The notes below the pieces were generated by a model. That model did not search any database, was not told the DNA's origin, and saw only the letters and a list, made by a program, of their open reading frames with translations. A DNA stretch of 33,784 nucleotides from Gallionellaceae bacterium (GTDB taxonomy: Bacteria > Pseudomonadota > Gammaproteobacteria > Burkholderiales > Gallionellaceae), in assembly GCA_008080515.1 (NCBI GenBank), contig VIKH01000050.1:1-33784 (forward strand), in the 5' to 3' direction. Position 1 is the stretch's first letter, and the number at the start of each line of letters is the position of its first letter. A program made the position numbers and the translations under genes. This document shows positions 21,390-29,718 of the stretch, piece by piece.

Positions 21390-22376
21390 CTAAAACTCCG
21401 AATTCGGCGCGCGGCTGAGCAGCGCTTCCACCGCGCTTGCTGCCGGGATTTGCTCATACAGTACGCGGTAGACCGCCGCGCTGATCGGCATGTCCACTCC
21501 CAGCCGCTGCGCGAGACGGTAAACCTCGCGCACCGTGGTGACGCCCTCCGCGACATGGCCGAGCTGTTGCAGAATGTCCGGCAGAGCTTGCCCTCGTGCC
21601 AGCAACCTGCCGACGGTGCGGTTGCGCGACAAGTCGCCGGTGCAGGTGAGGATCAGGTCGCCCGCCCCGGATAGCCCGCCCAGCGTTTCCGCGCTGCCGC
21701 CCAACCGCAGCCCCAGCCGGGTCATCTCGGCCAGGCCGCGGGTGATCAGCGCCGCGCGCGCGTTGTGGCCGAAACCCAGCCCATCAGAAATGCCGGCGGC
21801 GATGGCCAGCACATTTTTGACCGCGCCACCCACTTCGACGCCGACCACGTCGGTGCAGGAATAAATGCGCAGGCGCGCGTGGTGCAGCGACTGCGCCATC
21901 TGCCTGGCGAACCCGCCGTCGCCGGACGCCAGAGTCAGCGCGGTGGGCAAGCTGCGGGCCACTTCCATGGCAAAGCTCGGCCCGGACAGCACGCCGCGGG
22001 AAAACGAATCCGGCAGGGCTTCCGCCGCCACCTGATGCGGCAGTTGCGCGGTGTCCGTCTCAAACCCCTTGCATACCCAGATCACGGGGATCGGCGCGGG
22101 CCGTTGCGCGACCTGCCGCAGAATGATGCGCAACGCGGAGGTGGGAACGGCAACCAGCGCCAGCCCGGCATCGGCCAACGCGGCGTCCATATCGGCGGAA
22201 AATTGCAGCTCCGGCGGCAGCGCCGCATCCGGCAGGAAGCGCCGGTTGCTGCGCGTGGCAAACATTTCTTCGGCTTGCGCCACCTCGTTGGTCCACAGGG
22301 TGACGCGGTGACGTGCCGACAGATTGATGGCCAGCGCGGTACCCCATGCACCCGCACCGAGGATGGCAATGTTCAT
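21390..22376 (-). CDS. gpsA: GpsA, glycerol-3-phosphate dehydrogenase [NAD(P)+]
   Basis: The 328-residue cytoplasmic enzyme reduces dihydroxyacetone phosphate to sn-glycerol 3-phosphate for phospholipid synthesis. ATG 22376 gives MNIAILGAGAWGTALAINLS with the dinucleotide-binding GAGAWGTA at residues 7-14; the frame upstream of it enters a repeat element and is not coding. Other signatures are SGPSFAMEVA, the catalytic-lysine region GGAVKNVLAIAAGISDGLG, GHNARAALITRGLAEM and GLSGAGDLILTCTGDLSRNR. Length is normal. It is last in the rhodanese-grx-secB-SH3-gpsA block. Confidence 0.97.
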   Translation of the reverse strand: MNIAILGAGAWGTALAINLSARHRVTLWTNEVAQAEEMFATRSNRRFLPDAALPPELQFSADMDAALADAGLALVAVPTSALRIILRQVAQRPAPIPVIWVCKGFETDTAQLPHQVAAEALPDSFSRGVLSGPSFAMEVARSLPTALTLASGDGGFARQMAQSLHHARLRIYSCTDVVGVEVGGAVKNVLAIAAGISDGLGFGHNARAALITRGLAEMTRLGLRLGGSAETLGGLSGAGDLILTCTGDLSRNRTVGRLLARGQALPDILQQLGHVAEGVTTVREVYRLAQRLGVDMPISAAVYRVLYEQIPAASAVEALLSRAPNSEF

Positions 22377-22412
22377 GGTGTCGAAAGTAAACCGGTCAGA
22401 AAATGACACTTC

Positions 22413-22539
22413 GCCACGGATGAACACGGATGTTCGCGAATTACCATCATGGGCTGTATCGGCAAGTATGTTTTGCTGAAAATAGGCGGATATTTATAGC
22501 CACTATTTTTAGCGGTGTAAATCCGTGTTCGTCTGTGGC
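22413..22539. repeat. 127-bp MITE-like inverted-repeat element
   Basis: The ends GCCACGGATGAACACGGAT (22413-22431) and ATCCGTGTTCGTCTGTGGC (22521-22539) are inverted copies matching at 17 of 19 bases. The interior is AT-rich and has no gene. The element fills most of the gap between gpsA and the SH3-domain gene. The GCCACGGATGAACACGGAT word is one I associate with dispersed repeats in many bacterial genomes. Confidence 0.65.
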
Positions 22540-22548
22540 CAAGTCAGT

Positions 22549-22995
22549 TTAGCCGCCCCACGCCTCGGATGTCCTGATATAGCCCGCCACTCCATCCTGA
22601 TGGCGCACTTTGAGCCAGCCGGCACCGGTATTTTCCAGCCATTCCAGTGCCACCTGCTTATTTGTCTGAACGAGCGCGGGGGCCTGCTCGTCCGGCGACT
22701 GGCGGATTGCGGAAATACCGGCTGTTACCACCACAAAACGCCTGTTGCTCAAGGCGCGTTTTTCTATCCACGCCATCACGCCGGCACTATCGCGCACCTT
22801 GCTCCAGCCCTCCAGTTTGACCACCTGCTCCAGCGGCAGGTGGCGGCTGGCGACAAATAGCTTCTTCGCCTTGAGCGAGGGCGCATCGTACAGGATGGTC
22901 GGCCCATCTGCGACCGACACATAATCTGCGGCACAAGCGGGGCCGTTTGCCGCAAGAAGTGCGGCTGACAGAAACAAAGCGGCCCGGATATCCAT
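22549..22995 (-). CDS. Periplasmic SH3-domain protein
   Basis: The product is 148 residues starting MDIRAALFLSAALLAANGPACA, a Sec signal peptide. A bacterial SH3-like domain follows (DGPTILYDAPSLKAKKLFVASRHLPLEQ...WSKVRDSAGVMAWIEKR). A second, weaker SH3-like half spans about residues 88-145 (VTAGISAIRQSPDEQA...GWLKVRHQDGVAGYIR). The ATG overlaps the secB stop (TGATG). Such proteins probably bind peptidoglycan or other periplasmic partners; the exact role is unknown. The neighbourhood with secB and gpsA is common in betaproteobacteria. Confidence 0.85.
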   Translation of the reverse strand: MDIRAALFLSAALLAANGPACAADYVSVADGPTILYDAPSLKAKKLFVASRHLPLEQVVKLEGWSKVRDSAGVMAWIEKRALSNRRFVVVTAGISAIRQSPDEQAPALVQTNKQVALEWLENTGAGWLKVRHQDGVAGYIRTSEAWGG

Positions 22996-23459
22996 CAATG
23001 CCTGGTTGGCGTTGCCTGCTGCTGCCTCTGCTGCTGGTACAGCGCCTCAAAATTGATCGGGTTGAGATACACCGGCGCAAACCCGGCGCGCACCGACATA
23101 TCCGACACCAGCTCCCGCACATAAGGGTAGAGAATGTTGGGGCAGGCCATCGCCAGTATCGGCTCCATTTCTTCCTGCGACAGGTTGCGCACCTGAAAAA
23201 TGCCGGCCTGTTTGACCTCGATCAGGAACATCACCTGATCCTTTCCGGACAAGGTGGCGGTCACCGTAACGGTGACGGTGACATCGAACACGCCCTCCTC
23301 TATGGGGGTGGCCTGGCTGTGCAACTGGAGATCAATCTGCGGGGTCTCGCGTTCCAGGAATATGCCCGGCGCATGAGGTATTTCCAACGACACGTCTTTC
23401 ACATACACCTTCTGGATGTTGAACTGGGGTTGTTGGGTGGGTGTCGCAGCTTCGCTCAT
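22995..23459 (-). CDS. secB: SecB, protein-export chaperone
   Basis: The 154-residue protein carries the SecB hallmarks: FNIQKVYVKDVSLEIPHAP at about residues 13-31, EVKQAGIFQVRNLSQEEMEP around 81-100, CPNILYPYVRELVSDM and the C-terminal segment FAPVYLNPINFEALYQQQ. It is a cytoplasmic homotetramer that keeps preproteins unfolded and delivers them to SecA. Large secreted proteins in this window, such as MshQ, are plausible clients. It lies 18 bases after the glutaredoxin gene. Confidence 0.97.
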   Translation of the reverse strand: MSEAATPTQQPQFNIQKVYVKDVSLEIPHAPGIFLERETPQIDLQLHSQATPIEEGVFDVTVTVTVTATLSGKDQVMFLIEVKQAGIFQVRNLSQEEMEPILAMACPNILYPYVRELVSDMSVRAGFAPVYLNPINFEALYQQQRQQQATPTRH

Positions 23460-23477
23460 TATCTTGTCCTCGGTTAA

Positions 23478-23732
23478 TTAGTCGCCCAACAGCCGCACCA
23501 GTTCGCCGCTCCGGTCCAGTGCGGCCAAGTCGTCGTAGCCGCCAACGTGGCGTGCGCCGATATAGATTTGCGGTACGGTGCGCCTGCCTGTTTTCTCCGT
23601 CATTTCGGCGCGCAGCTCCGGTTGCAGGTCAACGCGGATTTTTTCGATTTCCTTCACGCCCCTGGCACGCAACAAGCTCTCTGCCCGCACGCAATACGGA
23701 CAGATCTCGGTGCAATACATCAGAACCTTCAT
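23478..23732 (-). CDS. grxC: Glutaredoxin (GrxC-like)
   Basis: The product is 84 residues when started at ATG 23732 (MKVLMYCTEICPYCVRAESL). The dithiol active site is CPYC (residues 11-14), with the TVPQIYIG cis-proline loop and GGYDDLAALDRSGEL binding glutathione. It reduces disulfides and mixed disulfides using glutathione. The start overlaps the rhodanese stop (ATGA). The longer open frame upstream lies inside the rhodanese gene in another frame and is not coding. Confidence 0.95.
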   Translation of the reverse strand: MKVLMYCTEICPYCVRAESLLRARGVKEIEKIRVDLQPELRAEMTEKTGRRTVPQIYIGARHVGGYDDLAALDRSGELVRLLGD

Positions 23733-24139
23733 TTCTCCAGCGGCAAGCCGGACTTGGTCCAGGCAGTCATGCCCCCGTTGAGCAGGTAAACCTGGCCAAA
23801 ACCCTGCTTGCCCAGCAGCGCGCATGCCGAGTTTGAGCGGTTGCTGGTGCGGCATACAGCCACGACCGGCTGGTCGCGGTGGCGCTCCAGTTCGCCGGCG
23901 CGCTCCTTGAGCTTGCCGAGCGGTATGTTCCTGGAACCCAGGATATGCCCGTTCTTGAATTCATCCGGCTCGCGCACGTCCAGCACCAGCGCGCTCTTGT
24001 GGTTGATCAGCTGCAACGCCTCGGAGCAGCTCACTTCTTTGATGCCACGCAGACGGTTGCCGAAGTGCGCCCAGAAAAACATGGCACCACTCAAGATCGC
24101 CACCAGAATCAGCCCGACGTTATCCTGCAAGTATTGCAT
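23729..24139 (-). CDS. Membrane-anchored rhodanese-like protein
   Basis: The 136-residue protein has one N-terminal transmembrane helix (about residues 8-26, GLILVAILSGAMFFWAHFG) and a single rhodanese domain with LVLDVREPDEFKNGHI and the catalytic loop VVAVCRTSNRS (Cys at about 95). Rhodaneses of this type carry persulfide sulfur on the loop Cys. The gene is the first of the grx-secB-gpsA block and overlaps the end of the ligase gene by 20 bases. It is conserved beside secB in betaproteobacteria. Substrate unknown. Confidence 0.9.
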   Translation of the reverse strand: MQYLQDNVGLILVAILSGAMFFWAHFGNRLRGIKEVSCSEALQLINHKSALVLDVREPDEFKNGHILGSRNIPLGKLKERAGELERHRDQPVVAVCRTSNRSNSACALLGKQGFGQVYLLNGGMTAWTKSGLPLEK

Positions 24140-25934
24140 GTTGCCGTTCCTCGTTTTTTTGAAGCGCGAATTCTAGCAGAGCCGCGAAGCGAGCGGGATC
24201 GTTCCTTGCCAGCTCGCGCAACTTTTCCAGCGCAGACGGAAAATCTGCCGGGTAAGACCATATCGCGCGCTCCATTTGCAGCTTGGCCGCATCCGGCTCG
24301 CCGGAAAGTGCCAGCAGGTATGCCTCGCGATATGCCGCCGAGCTGATCGGCACGAAGCGCATCACGTTCCGGTTCAGCTCGCGCTTTTGCCCGAGAAGGT
24401 CGGGGCCCGCATCCATCATGCCGCTTATCAGCATTTCGGCGTAAGGGCGCAACAGGAACTGGCTGTAAATTTCTCCGATGCCCTCGCGCAAGCGCCGGGG
24501 ATAACTTTCGTCCGCAGCAGAGGCCGGTCGCATCGCCATCAGGCTTTCCAGGTTGCGGTAACCGGGCAGCATCTGGGCCAGGGACAACATCCCCAGCAGC
24601 AGCATGGCGGCCACCGACAAACGCCCGACGCCGCGCAGCTCCAGGCGGTAGGCCGTATTGTCCAGCGCACCCAGCAGAAATGCCGCCACGCCCAGAAAAT
24701 AGGCGTACCACAAGGGGTATTCCAGCAGGCTGTGGATCGCCAGTACGGCGAGCAGGGCAAACCCCCACCAGTGGTAGAGGTCGCGCTCTGCGGCGCGGGC
24801 TTGCCGGAACCACAGCGCCAGCGAACCTGACAGGGCGAGTAACCCGGCCAGCCCGGTTTCTGCGGCAAGCTGAAGCACTAAATTATGCGCGTTGTTATAC
24901 AGGCCGGTGATGTAGGTGGCGCGCAGTTCCGGGCCAAGCTGGAAGTGCTGCCAGGCAAACTGGCCAAAACCGGCGCCCAGCAGCGGGGACTCGGTGAAGA
25001 TCATCCACGCTTCCCGCCACAGGTAGAGGCGGATGCTGTTGCCGGTGCCCCCCTCGGCCAGGCGCTGGACAGTGCTGGTGCCGGCGGAGAACAAGGGCAG
25101 TTGCACCAGCGCGTTCATCAGCGCAAAACCGAGCAACAGCAACAGGCAGTATCGCAGCAGCGACAGGCCCGGCTGGCCCATCTGCAAGGAATTGGCCGAC
25201 GCGCTCCCGACGGCCCTTCCTTCGCCCCTCCTCCACAGCAAGGCCAGCACGGCCATGCACGACAAATACAGCCAGGCGCTGCGTGAGCCGCTCAAGGACA
25301 GCACAAACAGCAACGGCATCGCCAGCAGCAGCGTCTGCCAGGCGCGCAGACGGCGGGTCTCAAACAGCAACCCGAGAGAAATCAGGCCCAGAGTGACATA
25401 GTCGGCAAAATGGTTGGGCTGTGCCAGGTTGCCGTATACGGCGGCAGAAATTTTGACTGTTACCACCGGATCAAGCGGGGTATGCCAGCGGAAATGCTGC
25501 AATACCCCGGACAGCGCGCTCAACTCGGCCCCCAGCAGCAGGAAAACGGCCAGCGTCAATGCCAGTGCGGGCAAACCGATTTCCTCGCGCAACCGCCGAC
25601 CGAGCATGATCAGCAGCGCCACCCACAAAAAATACAGGGCAAGCAGCAGAACCTGGTCGAAGTAAGGCACTTTATCCAGCAACCACTGCGCCAGGGCTAT
25701 CATCATCAGCCCGATGGGCAGCAGAACGATGCGCGGGATTTCCGGCTGCTGCCAGAAACGCCGCGCCAGCAGCAAGGGCATGGCGCACAGGCCGAGTATG
25801 GCCGCGCCCCATTCCTGGTAGAACGTGGTGAGCGGGTAAGCGTGGCGGTAATACAGGAAAGGCAGAAGCCACATCAGCCCGACGAAGGCCAGGCTGATAT
25901 GGGCGGAGCGCGATGGAGCGGGTTTGCTGAACAT
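24120..25934 (-). CDS. O-antigen ligase / PglL-type O-oligosaccharyltransferase family membrane protein
   Basis: The 604-residue polytopic inner-membrane protein has about ten to twelve hydrophobic helices in its first ~430 residues. The Wzy_C/WaaL motif region includes SGSRSAWLYL and, in the large periplasmic loop, YNNAHNLVLQLAAETGLAGL with the conserved His. A soluble C-terminal part (about 470-600) follows, as in PglL-like enzymes (Wzy_C_2). The family moves lipid-linked glycans onto lipid A core or onto proteins such as pilins. With an MSHA pilus cluster nearby, pilin glycosylation is an attractive but unproven idea. The ATG has no ribosome binding site. Confidence 0.8.
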   Translation of the reverse strand: MFSKPAPSRSAHISLAFVGLMWLLPFLYYRHAYPLTTFYQEWGAAILGLCAMPLLLARRFWQQPEIPRIVLLPIGLMMIALAQWLLDKVPYFDQVLLLALYFLWVALLIMLGRRLREEIGLPALALTLAVFLLLGAELSALSGVLQHFRWHTPLDPVVTVKISAAVYGNLAQPNHFADYVTLGLISLGLLFETRRLRAWQTLLLAMPLLFVLSLSGSRSAWLYLSCMAVLALLWRRGEGRAVGSASANSLQMGQPGLSLLRYCLLLLLGFALMNALVQLPLFSAGTSTVQRLAEGGTGNSIRLYLWREAWMIFTESPLLGAGFGQFAWQHFQLGPELRATYITGLYNNAHNLVLQLAAETGLAGLLALSGSLALWFRQARAAERDLYHWWGFALLAVLAIHSLLEYPLWYAYFLGVAAFLLGALDNTAYRLELRGVGRLSVAAMLLLGMLSLAQMLPGYRNLESLMAMRPASAADESYPRRLREGIGEIYSQFLLRPYAEMLISGMMDAGPDLLGQKRELNRNVMRFVPISSAAYREAYLLALSGEPDAAKLQMERAIWSYPADFPSALEKLRELARNDPARFAALLEFALQKNEERQHAILAG

Positions 25935-25948
25935 ACGAATGGGGTGCG

Positions 25949-25977
25949 AGTATAAAGGCCGTCAGGCATATTGTCTT
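25949..25977 (-). promoter_or_regulatory. Promoter of the ligase-rhodanese-grx-secB-gpsA block
   Basis: The minus strand has AAGACA (25977-25972; four of six to -35), a 17-base spacer and TATACT (25954-25949; five of six to -10). Transcription would begin near 25942, only about eight bases before the ATG at 25934, so the message may be nearly leaderless. The rest of the 277-base gap to 26212 holds one dispersed palindrome and nothing else I can recognise. Confidence 0.45.
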
Positions 25978-26125
25978 TATCAGGCAACTTGGCTAGGGTG
26001 ACAAGATTCAACGGTTAGCCGTGCGGTGAGGGGTATGAGGACAAAGAGCCTGGAAAGTGGCGATGTTGCAATGCAAGACCTGACCCCATCGCTTGCCATC
26101 GCTTGGACCCCCTCGCTTGGATTTT

Positions 26126-26152
26126 GTCATTCCGGCGAAGGCCGGAATCCAG
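26126..26152. repeat. Short dispersed palindrome (ATTCCGGC type)
   Basis: GTCATTCCGGC-GAAG-GCCGGAATCCAG forms a perfect 8-bp stem with a four-base loop, the same repeat class as 16921-16949. It is intergenic, between the ligase promoter and the DUF2892 gene. Confidence 0.65.
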
Positions 26153-26211
26153 TATTTTCAATAGCCTGGACACCGGCTTATGGGTGCGCCCACCCCGGCC
26201 TGCTGCGTTTT

Positions 26212-26421
26212 TCAGCAACTGCCGCGCACACCGAACTTCTTCAGTATGCTGTCGAGCGGGCAGAAGTTGGTGAAGCCGCTCTGGAACAGGTTCAGGCCGA
26301 CGAAGGCGGTGAGGAGAAAGAAGTACCGGCTGACGAAAAGCGGGCTGCCTTCCACGGCCAGCAGCAGGGACAGCAGGATGAAGGTCCCGGCGACAATATG
26401 TACGATGCGGTCTGCGTTCAT
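26212..26421 (-). CDS. DUF2892 (YgaP-type) small membrane protein
   Basis: The 69-residue protein starts MNADRIVHIVAGTFILLSLL and has two hydrophobic helices. The conserved NLFQSGFTNFCPLDSILKKFG includes the FCPL signature of the YgaP transmembrane/DUF2892 family. Members are often fused to or next to rhodaneses and sulfide-metabolism genes. Its ATG overlaps the RND permease stop (ATGA), so it is the last gene of the sulfide-linked operon. A membrane role in sulfur or persulfide handling is inferred from context. Confidence 0.88.
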   Translation of the reverse strand: MNADRIVHIVAGTFILLSLLLAVEGSPLFVSRYFFLLTAFVGLNLFQSGFTNFCPLDSILKKFGVRGSC

Positions 26422-29400
26422 GGTGTTACTCCTTTGGGGTTGAAAATTCCTTCAGATTTTTTGTACAGCGTGGCGTAATACAGCACCGGGATCACCACCA
26501 GCGTCAGCGCGGTGGATACCGTGATACCAAAAATCAGCGCGATGGCCAGCCCGTTGAAAATCGGATCATCCAGGATGAACAGCGCCCCCAGCATGGCCGC
26601 CAGGCCGGTCAGCAGGATCGGCTTGGCGCGCGCCGCCGCCGCCGCGATCACGGCCTGCTCCAGCGCGATGCCATCACGCAGTTGCAGGTTGATGAAGTCC
26701 ACCAGCAGGATGGAGTTGCGCACGATGATGCCGGCCAGCGCGATCATGCCGATCATCGAAGTGGCGGTAAACTGGCTGCCCAGCAGCGCGTGGCCGGGCA
26801 TCACACCGATGAGGGTGAGCGGGATCGGCGCCATGATGATCAGCGGCACCAGATAGCTCTTGAACTGCGCCACCACCAGCAGGTAGATCAACACCAACCC
26901 GACGGCATAGGCGATGCCCATGTCGCGGAAAGTCTCGAACGTCACCTGCCATTCCCCGTCCCACTTCAGCGCGTAGCCCGCGTAGGGGTTGGATGGCTGC
27001 TTGAAGAAATAAGGCTCCAGCTTGCCGCCTTGCTCCAGCGCCATGCCGGCAGTCTGCGCGTTGATGCCGAACATGCCGTACAGCGGGCTGTCCAGCTCGC
27101 CCGCCATATCGCCGAACACGTACACCACCGGCAGCAAATCCTTGCGGTAGATCGGATAATCGCGCTCCACCTGTACCGGTTTCACCACTTCTGACAGCGG
27201 CACCAGCACCCCGGAACTGCTGCGCACCTTGAGCTTGAGCACATCGGCGATGTTACTGCGCTGCTCGGGCGGCAAGCCGAGGCGCAGCGGCGGTGCATAT
27301 TTTGCCGCCGCATCGTGCAGCGAAGTCACATCCTGCCCCGACAAAGCGACATGGATTGCGTCCACGATGTCGTGCGGCGCCACCCCGAGCAGCGCCGCCT
27401 TGTTTTGCAGGACATGCAATACCAGCTTGGGCGCGGCTTCGGTCACGCTGTCGTCCACCGCCACGATATCCGCAGTCTTGCCGAACTGTTCGCGCACCTG
27501 CCGCGCCACCTTGCGCGCGCCCTCGTAGTCCGGCCCGTACACTTCGGCCACGATCGGCGACATCACCGGCGGGCCGGGCGGCACTTCCACGATCTTAACG
27601 TTGGCGCCCCATTTTTTTGCGATGACCTCAATCGGCCCGCGCACGCTGCCAGCAATTTCGTGGCTGCTGCGCTGGCGCTCATGCTTGTCTTGCAAGTTGA
27701 CCTGGAGGTCGCCTTGTTCGGCGGCGCTGCGCAGGTAATATTGGCGCACCAGGCCGTTGAAGTTGATCGGCGAGGCGGTGCCGGCATAGCCCTGATAGTC
27801 GCTCACTTCCGGGACCGTGGCCAGATACGCCCCGATTTCGCGCAACACCGCAGCGGTCTGCTCCAGCGCCGTGCCACTGGGCATATCCACCACCACCTGG
27901 AATTCCGACTTGTTGTCGAACGGCAGCATTTTCAGCACCACCGCTTTCATTCCACCCAGCGCCACCGCGAAAAATAGCCCGGCAACAATGCCGAGCCACA
28001 GCTTCCGACGCGCGGGCTTGCCGAGTTCGCGGTTGAGAAACGGCGCCAGAAGCGGGCCGAAGAAGCGCGCCGCTGCTGCGCCACCGCCATGCTCCGCCGT
28101 CGCGCCACCCTTTGCGGCAAAGCGCAACGCCAACCACGGCGTAATGACAAAAGCCACCGCCAGCGAGATCAGCATGCCCATGCTGGCGTTGATCGGAATC
28201 GGGCTCATGTACGGCCCCATCAGCCCGCTGACAAAAGCCATCGGCAGCAAGGCGGCGATCACCGTGAAGGTGGCGAGGATGGTCGGGCCGCCCACTTCGT
28301 CCACCGCTTCAGGGATAATTTCGGGTAATGGGCGATGCGGTGACAACCCGCGATGGCGGTGTACGTTCTCCACTACGACAATGGCGTCATCCACCAGGAT
28401 GCCGATGGAGAAAATCAGCGCGAACAGCGACACGCGGTTCAGCGTGAAGCCCCACGCCCAGGAAGCGAACAGCGTCGCCGCCAGAGTAAGCAGCACCGCT
28501 ATGCCGACGATGAACGCCTCGCGCCGCCCCATCGCCATCCACACCAGCGCCACCACCGCGACGGTGGCGAAAATCAGTTTCTGGATCAGCTTCTTTGCCT
28601 TGTCGTTGGCTGTTTCGCCATAATTCCGCGTGGCGGTGACCTGAACGTCCGAGGGGATCACGCTGCCCTTCAGCTCTTCCACGCGCTGCAACAACCGGTC
28701 GGCGACCTCCACAGCGTTCTCGCCGGGTTTTTTGGTCACCGCCACGGTGACGGCGGTGAATTCGCCGCGCGGCTTGATACCCTTGCCGGATGCGGCCGCA
28801 CCGGTGCCAAACCAGGCATAGCTGGAAGGCTGGTCGGCGCCATCCAGGATCTCCGCCACATCGTGCATGAACACCGCTCGGCCTTCGCTGGCGCCGATCA
28901 CCAGTTCGCCCACCTCGCTGGCATCGCTCAAAAAATTTCCGGTCTGCACCAGTATTTCGCGGTTGTTCTGCACCAGGCTGCCCGCGCTTTGCGATACGTT
29001 GGCGGCTTGCAGTGCAGCGCGCACCTCCTGCACCGAAAGCCGGTAGGCGTTCAACTTTTCCGGGTTGAGCAATACGCGCACCACTCTGGGGGTGGCGCCC
29101 AGCGTCGCCACCTCGCGCGTGCCGCCGACGCGCTTCAGTTCGGCCTCGATGGCGTGCGCCACCTGGGTCAGCGCCAGGCCGCTGGCGAGCGGGTCTTCGC
29201 GCCACAAGGTGAACGCCACCACCGGCACGTCGTCTATGCCCTTGGCCTTGATGATCGGCTGCGCCACCCCGAGGGTGGGGGGCAGCCAGTCAACATTGGA
29301 ATGGACAACATCGTACAGCTTGACCAGCGAGGGGATGTGTTCTTCGCCCACCTTGAACTGCACGGTGAGAATCGCCATGTCTGGCCGCGATACCGAGTAC

Positions 29401-29648
29401 ACGTGATCCACCCCGGAAATCTGCGACAGCACCTGCTCGGCGGGAACCGCTACGGTGCGCTCCACATCCCGTGCCGACGCGCCGGGATAGGCGATCAGCA
29501 CGTTCGCCATGGTGACGTTGATCTGCGGCTCTTCCTCGCGCGGCGTGACCAGCACCGCGAACAGGCCGAGCAGCACCGCCACCAGCGCCAGCAGCGGCGT
29601 CATCTGCGAATGCAGGAAGTAGCGCGCGATGCGCCCGGAAATTCCCAT
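26418..29648 (-). CDS. RND-family efflux permease (AcrB/HAE-1-like)
   Basis: The 1,076-residue inner-membrane protein has the RND layout of two halves, each with a transmembrane helix, a large periplasmic loop and five more helices. The first helix is LLALVAVLLGLFAVLVTPRE. YPGASARDVERTVAVPAEQVL and the proton-relay helix IFSIGILVDDAIVVVENVH, with its Asp pair, are typical. The C-terminal half has ATSMIGMIALAGIIVRNSIL. It probably forms a tripartite pump with the adjacent periplasmic adaptor and an outer-membrane factor encoded elsewhere. The substrate is unknown; linkage to sqr suggests a sulfur-related compound. A terminator-like hairpin lies between it and sqr. Confidence 0.92.
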   Translation of the reverse strand: MGISGRIARYFLHSQMTPLLALVAVLLGLFAVLVTPREEEPQINVTMANVLIAYPGASARDVERTVAVPAEQVLSQISGVDHVYSVSRPDMAILTVQFKVGEEHIPSLVKLYDVVHSNVDWLPPTLGVAQPIIKAKGIDDVPVVAFTLWREDPLASGLALTQVAHAIEAELKRVGGTREVATLGATPRVVRVLLNPEKLNAYRLSVQEVRAALQAANVSQSAGSLVQNNREILVQTGNFLSDASEVGELVIGASEGRAVFMHDVAEILDGADQPSSYAWFGTGAAASGKGIKPRGEFTAVTVAVTKKPGENAVEVADRLLQRVEELKGSVIPSDVQVTATRNYGETANDKAKKLIQKLIFATVAVVALVWMAMGRREAFIVGIAVLLTLAATLFASWAWGFTLNRVSLFALIFSIGILVDDAIVVVENVHRHRGLSPHRPLPEIIPEAVDEVGGPTILATFTVIAALLPMAFVSGLMGPYMSPIPINASMGMLISLAVAFVITPWLALRFAAKGGATAEHGGGAAAARFFGPLLAPFLNRELGKPARRKLWLGIVAGLFFAVALGGMKAVVLKMLPFDNKSEFQVVVDMPSGTALEQTAAVLREIGAYLATVPEVSDYQGYAGTASPINFNGLVRQYYLRSAAEQGDLQVNLQDKHERQRSSHEIAGSVRGPIEVIAKKWGANVKIVEVPPGPPVMSPIVAEVYGPDYEGARKVARQVREQFGKTADIVAVDDSVTEAAPKLVLHVLQNKAALLGVAPHDIVDAIHVALSGQDVTSLHDAAAKYAPPLRLGLPPEQRSNIADVLKLKVRSSSGVLVPLSEVVKPVQVERDYPIYRKDLLPVVYVFGDMAGELDSPLYGMFGINAQTAGMALEQGGKLEPYFFKQPSNPYAGYALKWDGEWQVTFETFRDMGIAYAVGLVLIYLLVVAQFKSYLVPLIIMAPIPLTLIGVMPGHALLGSQFTATSMIGMIALAGIIVRNSILLVDFINLQLRDGIALEQAVIAAAAARAKPILLTGLAAMLGALFILDDPIFNGLAIALIFGITVSTALTLVVIPVLYYATLYKKSEGIFNPKGVTP

Positions 29649-29662
29649 ATTATTTTCTCAGT

Positions 29663-29703
29663 AAAAAAACCGCAGCGAGCCAGGCTTGTCTGCCTGGTTG
29701 CGG
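29663..29703 (-). terminator. Terminator-like hairpin between sqr and the RND permease gene
   Basis: On the minus strand the stem CCGCA-CCAGGC / GCCTGG-TGCGG has an internal bulge and an AGACAA loop, and is followed directly by seven T (29669-29663). It would partly end transcription after sqr and reduce permease expression. Confidence 0.6.
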
Positions 29704-29718
29704 CTTCTTGCGATGGTA

